Below, piece by piece: positions 59,764 to 64,000 of a stretch of DNA of 64,000 nucleotides. The notes beneath the pieces were generated by a model, which had not been told where the DNA came from, did no database searches, and saw only the letters and a program-made list of their open reading frames with translations. How positions within the stretch are numbered: the first letter of the stretch is position 1; every line of letters starts with the position of its first letter. The position numbers were made by a program, and so were the translations under genes. The DNA is from Phymorhynchus buccinoides (lineage: Eukaryota > Mollusca > Gastropoda > Neogastropoda > Raphitomidae). The stretch covers positions 23,653,856 through 23,717,855 of the forward strand of contig CM065704.1 of assembly GCA_017654935.2 (NCBI GenBank). Reading direction: 5' to 3'.

Positions 59764-60494
59764 ACAGACGCAGTGTGCACGTGCCAGAGGACTCGTGCAG
59801 CCCCAAGCTGTTCTATTATCTGTGCGAGATGCCCTCCAGCCCTGGCCATGACCAGCCAGAGAAAGGGCAGCACCGTCCGCAGGAAGCCAAAGGACCAGGA
59901 CCAATCACCCCAATGGTCAAAGCACAGCACCATCAGCAGGAGACCAAAGGACCAGAGCCAATCACCCCAATGGTCAAAGCGCAGCACCGCCAGCAACAAC
60001 TGAAAGGATCAGAGCCAATCCCCCCAACGGTCAAAGCACCGCACCGTCAGCAACAACTGAAAGGACCGGAGCCAATCACCCCAATGGTCAAAGCACTACA
60101 CCGTCAGCAACAACTGAAAGGACTGGAGCCAATCACCCTGGCTGACATTTCTGGCTCCAACCATACCTACCCTGATCACTTCATCCGTTGCCCTGGTAAC
60201 CACTGGGTGCCAGAGTTCCTGGCTTGTGACACACGGAGTGAATGCTGGGGTAAAAGTGACGTCAGTTTTTACCTCATCGGTGACGCAATGACAGCTCTGA
60301 CGTCATCGTGGTGCTCGGCCCACAACACGTCGTCACACTCTCTGTACTTTCTGTGCTCCACGGAAAGAGAGCGCCTGCCCTTCACTCTGGTGTGTGATTA
60401 CCACGCGGATTGTTTTGACGGGAGTGATGAGGACTTCTGTGTTCATCCGCCGTGCGGTGGAGAAAGGGTGATGGCTTGTGGCAACAGTGGGCAG
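59764..60494 (+). CDS. Receptor exon D: lectin end, repeat stalk, LDLa
   Basis: Acceptor cccacaaag at 59763, donor gtaagc at 60495. Two bases complete the codon from exon C, and it ends in phase 0. It encodes the lectin end (CSPKLFYYLCEMP), a stalk of 19-residue repeats (KGPEPITPMVKAQHRQQQL-like), a cysteine-bearing segment (CPGNHWVPEFLACDTRSECW) and an LDLa module with CDYHADCFDGSDEDFC. The stalk has no cysteine and is proline-rich, so it probably extends the lectin head away from the rest. Confidence 0.85.
59875..60149 (+). repeat. 57 bp in-frame tandem repeat in the stalk
   Basis: Four full units and one partial unit of 57 bp, each with caaaggaccagagccaatca-like cores and gtcaaagc. In-frame length keeps the protein open, and copy number may vary among individuals. 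Confidence 0.85.
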
Positions 60495-61235
60495 GTAAGC
60501 AGAGAATGATAAAAAATAAATTAAAGTATTGTATTTGTTCCTTTAAATTATTATTTTTAAGTTAATCAAAATTGTTTCTGAATTCTTGAAAAGTTGCATA
60601 AAATATTAGTTTGGTTATAATGCGGATTCCAAAATTGAAGCAAAAAAGCATCAAACCGTTTACGTTTTCCACAAGTGCTTATGACAAAATCCGGTTTCAG
60701 AATTCTGCTTTTTAATTTTTGTTTACCATAATTTGTGACCATGGACCGGTGTTCGCGGTGGAGTGAACACGCTTTTTTGCTCTCTCTCTTCCAAATGGGC
60801 TAAAGCAGACAGTGCCCTGGTTTCGTGTGCTATGATGAGCTTTGTGCCTAGCCTTTAGTTTTTACTTGTGTGCTTTATTTCTCTTTTCTTTTCTAGCGAT
60901 ATTTTCTTTTTCTTTCTCGATCATTTTCTCTGTTTCTGGAGCCAAAGTTTGTACACATTCAAAATTATACGAGTGCAGTGAACTGAAGTAGGCCTGTGTG
61001 GGCTTCGGTATGTTTCAGCAATTTTGTGAACAGAATACAGCAAGTGAAAGTCAGCCTACGTGTTCAAGTGTCAACTCTTGACTTTTTGTGTAGTTTTTTT
61101 GCGACTTTTTGTGTAGGCTGGGCAAAATGTGATATCATTCTGTGATGATGAAATGAAGTATTCTGTGTTGTGGTAGGCTGTTTTTATTTTTTTTATTCAA
61201 GGGACACAATTTATAAATTAACAATATTTTGTAGG

Positions 61236-61760
61236 ATGGGTCCCAAACCAAGTCCGCAGTCTAGCAAAAACAAGAAAAAACAAGAAGAAAACAAGAAGAA
61301 AACTAGACAAACCGGCCAGACAGACGAACAGAACGAAAGCACATCGTCTGACACCCACCACGATCCTCGGTCAGGACGAGAGAGGAACAACACAGGGACT
61401 CCTGGCAGAGAACGATCGTTAAGTAGAAAGGGGCAGATGGCCGAGCAACAGAAGATCACTAACTTCACTAATAGAGGAAACAATGGTGAGAAAAATATTG
61501 AAAATAGCCAGGCCGAATTAGAATTAGAATTAGAAGGTAATGAACATGATAAAGCCGATGATCCTGTTATGGTCGCATTAAATAGGATAGAAAAAAGTGT
61601 AGACGAGGGAAAGAAACAAAATGAAAAAGTTCACGAACAGCTGGAAAGGATCATGTCGGAAATTTTTGAAATAAGAAAAGTTCAATTGCTTATTTTCAAT
61701 CAATACATGTACCAATTAATTTTGCTTAAAGAAAGGTTGAAGTTTGAAAGGAAAATTTAA
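61236..61760 (+). CDS. LINE ORF1-like N-terminal fragment in a receptor intron
   Basis: 174 codons from the ATG at 61236. A very basic N-terminus (SKNKKKQEENKKK), an Asn/Thr-rich segment, then an acidic stretch (AELELELEGNEHDKADD) and a coiled coil (LNRIEKSVDEGKKQNEKVHE). This resembles the start of LINE ORF1 proteins, but the RNA-binding part is missing. Possibly a 3'-truncated or internally deleted element; a host exon is unlikely because exons D and E join without it. Confidence 0.5.
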   Translation: MGPKPSPQSSKNKKKQEENKKKTRQTGQTDEQNESTSSDTHHDPRSGRERNNTGTPGRERSLSRKGQMAEQQKITNFTNRGNNGEKNIENSQAELELELEGNEHDKADDPVMVALNRIEKSVDEGKKQNEKVHEQLERIMSEIFEIRKVQLLIFNQYMYQLILLKERLKFERKI

Positions 61761-62382
61761 ATGGTGTTCGAGCAGACAGTCTCATAGTTTTTGTATGAAT
61801 AGAATATAGTTTCTCTGTAATGCACTTTAAATGATAACCTTCAGCTCTGGCACTGTTAACCATTTGTATTTGTGTATGACGGATTCAATGCTGAATTGTG
61901 ACAACATTATTTCTGTGTTCGATGTTGACAGATTCAAATGACAGCCTATGAACAGATTTTGGGGTATGTAAAAACAAGAATTAGGTTGAAAGAACATACA
62001 TTGTTCATGGTGCAGGCCCTAAATTTGGTACAGCTAATGTGTGTTTAAAAAAAGTATTAATTATGAAAAAGACAAAAGTGTTAGTGTTAGTTTCTCACTT
62101 AAGCTGAAGATGAAAGCCATTTACTACAAACTCAACGGGAAGCTAAAATAATGGGGCCTGCTTGTGGGCCTGAATTATTATTTTCGATTTTCATGATAAA
62201 TTTAACATGATTGTTTTGCAGAAATAGCAGGCGAGCTCAACTGTTAGCACATTTACATTTTTAGCAGATCTAATCAATTCTGAAGTGTAGAATTTGTAGG
62301 TCTCTGTTCCGCCCTACTTGAAAACAAATGCAATCATGTGTTAAAGAATTATGGTTTCTCATTTCCTTCTGCTTATCTACAG

Positions 62383-64000
62383 TGCATTCACGACTCAAAC
62401 TGGTGCAGTTCGTCCAACGCCTATTGCAAGAACTCTGTGGACACACGAATGTGTGAACACGCAGTGCTTGTCGAACCCAGAACAAACTGCCATGGCAATT
62501 GGGAAAGGTCGTACGTGTTTCCTTCTGTAGTTAACTTTAACAGCGATGACGACCAGTCGGGAGTATCCTACTTGCCATTTTATTCGTTTGCCAATTATCC
62601 TCTGACACATTTTCAATGTCCTTCTGTACCTTTCTATTTCCCAGTGTTTGTGCGGTGTAACGGTGTCTTTGACTGTCCCAACAAAGAAGATGAGGCGGAC
62701 TGTGAGACCTACTCCTGTCCAGGGTACTTTCGCTGTCGTCAGTCTCGGGTGTGTCTTCACCCAGATCATGTGTGTGACGGTTTGAACCAGTGTCCCCAGC
62801 AGGACGATGAATGGTACTGCTCCCTGTCTTGTCCTCGCCACTGCTCCTGCCAGGGGCTGGCTTTCACCTGTGGTCAGGTGTTTCCTGTGGAGGAATATCC
62901 AGATATTCGTTATTTGGATGTGTCTGGGAGTGATGCGAAAGCAGAAAGCCTGTTTGGGAATAGGATGTTGATATCCCTGAACATGACTGGCTGTAATTTG
63001 ACTGAATTGGTTTTACCGATGCTCCCTAACATAAGAATTCTGGATGTCAGCCAAAATCTTCTGAACTCTGTTACATTAGATACTCTTGCAAATGTCACTA
63101 ACCTTAATTATTTCGTTTTAGCCAGCAATCCTCTGATTTCTCTCTTTATTAGTGTATCAGTCACTGAGTTTACATTTCCCAACCTCAGAGTCCTGGACCT
63201 GACCTCTGTGGAACTATCAGAGCTGAACCTCAGCAGACTGCAGCCTTTCCCTGGACTCGTTGTCCTCAACCTGTCTGGCAGCAGAACTCTCACTGTGTCT
63301 GGGGAACAGTTTGACCATCCTGTCCTCACCAAGCTGGATCTCCGTGGTAGTGAGATGATAGAGTTTCCTCACAGGATGTTGAAAGGGTTGACCAGGCTGG
63401 AAGAATTGCACGTGGACAACTTCAGGCTGTGTTGTGAAGATTCTGTACCAGATCACATGAACGCACGGAGCTGTCATGGTCCTCATTCTTTATTTTCCAC
63501 ATGTAAGCATCTTCTGGGAACTAGTATGAATCAGAATTTAATTTACACTCTAGCACCTTTGATTATGTTAGGTAATTGTATTCTTTTTGTATTGTTTATC
63601 CGAGAAAGCAACATGAAAGACACCAATGCGCTATTTATGTCTAACACGTGTTTCTCTAAATTTGTAATGGGAATATACCTCTCAGTTCTTAGTGTGATGG
63701 ATCAGGTACACATTGACTCTTACCTGTGGTATGACAGGGTATGGAGAACTAGTGTCCTCTGTAAGGTGTCAGCAGCTATCTTCCTGCTTTCCTGTGAGGT
63801 GGCTGTATTTCTCAATGTCAGCATGACCCTGGAGAAGTGTTGCGTTCTCATCTGGCCAGACAGGTCACGTGAAGAGAGGAGAAGGAAGGTAGGTTCATGT
63901 GTCTGTCTCCTATCATGGCTGACAGGTGTCTGTCTCTCCCTGGTGCCCGCTGTGTCAGCAGACAGTGATTTCAGTCAGACCAGTCTCTGCGTTCCACTGC
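62383..64000 (+). CDS. Receptor exon E: LDLa, LRRs and 7TM part (partial)
   Basis: Acceptor gcttatctacag at 62382, phase 0, open for 539 codons to the window edge. In order: end of an LDLa-like module (CIHDSNWCSSSNAYC); a long insert; LDLa with CNGVFDCPNKEDEADC; LDLa with CDGLNQCPQQDDEWYC; an LRR cap (CPRHCSC); about eight LRRs (62890-63410; RILDVSQNLL, RVLDLTSVELSELNL, LTKLDLRGS); a cysteine-bearing C cap (LCCEDSVPDHM); TM1 63538-63600, TM2 63629-63702, TM3 63754-63840 and TM4 63888-63958. The DRY site after TM3 reads EKC. Known relatives: snail GRL101 and the relaxin-type LGRs, which couple to G proteins at the cell surface. The remaining helices are off the window, but see 22837-23226. Confidence 0.9.

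Overview
This window looks like a piece of nuclear genome from a mollusc, most likely a marine gastropod. It has long introns, GT-AG exon borders, tRNA-type SINEs, L1/Tx1-like and CR1/L2-like LINEs, a Ty3/gypsy LTR element, a MITE and very many simple repeats. Its one clear host gene is a multidomain receptor (CUB, C-type lectin, LDLa, leucine-rich repeats, rhodopsin-like 7TM) of the kind known from snails as GRL101. There is no bacterial-style gene organisation, and no rRNA gene, tRNA gene or CRISPR array was recognised.

Layout. 1-6490: poorly supported sequence with two SINE copies, diverged short repeats, a ~60 bp minisatellite and an exon whose splice-donor end has been amplified into a ~45-60 bp minisatellite; it runs into a 500-N gap (6491-6990). 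6991-23226: an indel-ridden copy of the locus at 46631-64000 (same LINE, SINE, MITE, minisatellite and receptor exons in the same order), with stretches that collapse into A/C-only or C/T-only sequence. It does hold the receptor's last transmembrane helices and stop codon (about 22837-23226), which lie beyond the window in the second copy. 23227-29330: simple repeats, two palindromic elements and LINE relics. 29331-34112: a complete Ty3/gypsy-type LTR retrotransposon with a 5 bp target duplication. 34383-36000: a 5'-truncated gypsy pol relic ending in a second 500-N gap. 36501-39233: remains of CR1/L2-like LINEs. 39235-41940: an AT-rich island with a truncated Polinton/Maverick-type integrase, two small membrane-protein genes packed head to tail with it, a divergent 301-residue membrane-anchored protein, and phased short repeats. 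42828-43697: a LINE ORF1 protein. 46631-52172: a nearly full-length L1/Tx1-like LINE. 53240-64000: five receptor exons on the + strand whose splice phases all join.

How things fit together. The five receptor exons give one continuous frame: CUB, then an LDLa-like segment plus lectin domain over three exons, a 19-residue tandem-repeat stalk, LDLa modules, LRRs, and TM1-TM4 up to the window edge. Its introns host a SINE, a MITE, two minisatellites and a LINE ORF1 fragment. The Polinton-type island at 39.2-41.9 kb is the best candidate for an undescribed system. The near-identical insertion content of the two receptor loci, with errors concentrated in the first, suggests a false (unpolished) duplication rather than two genes, but read depth is needed to decide.
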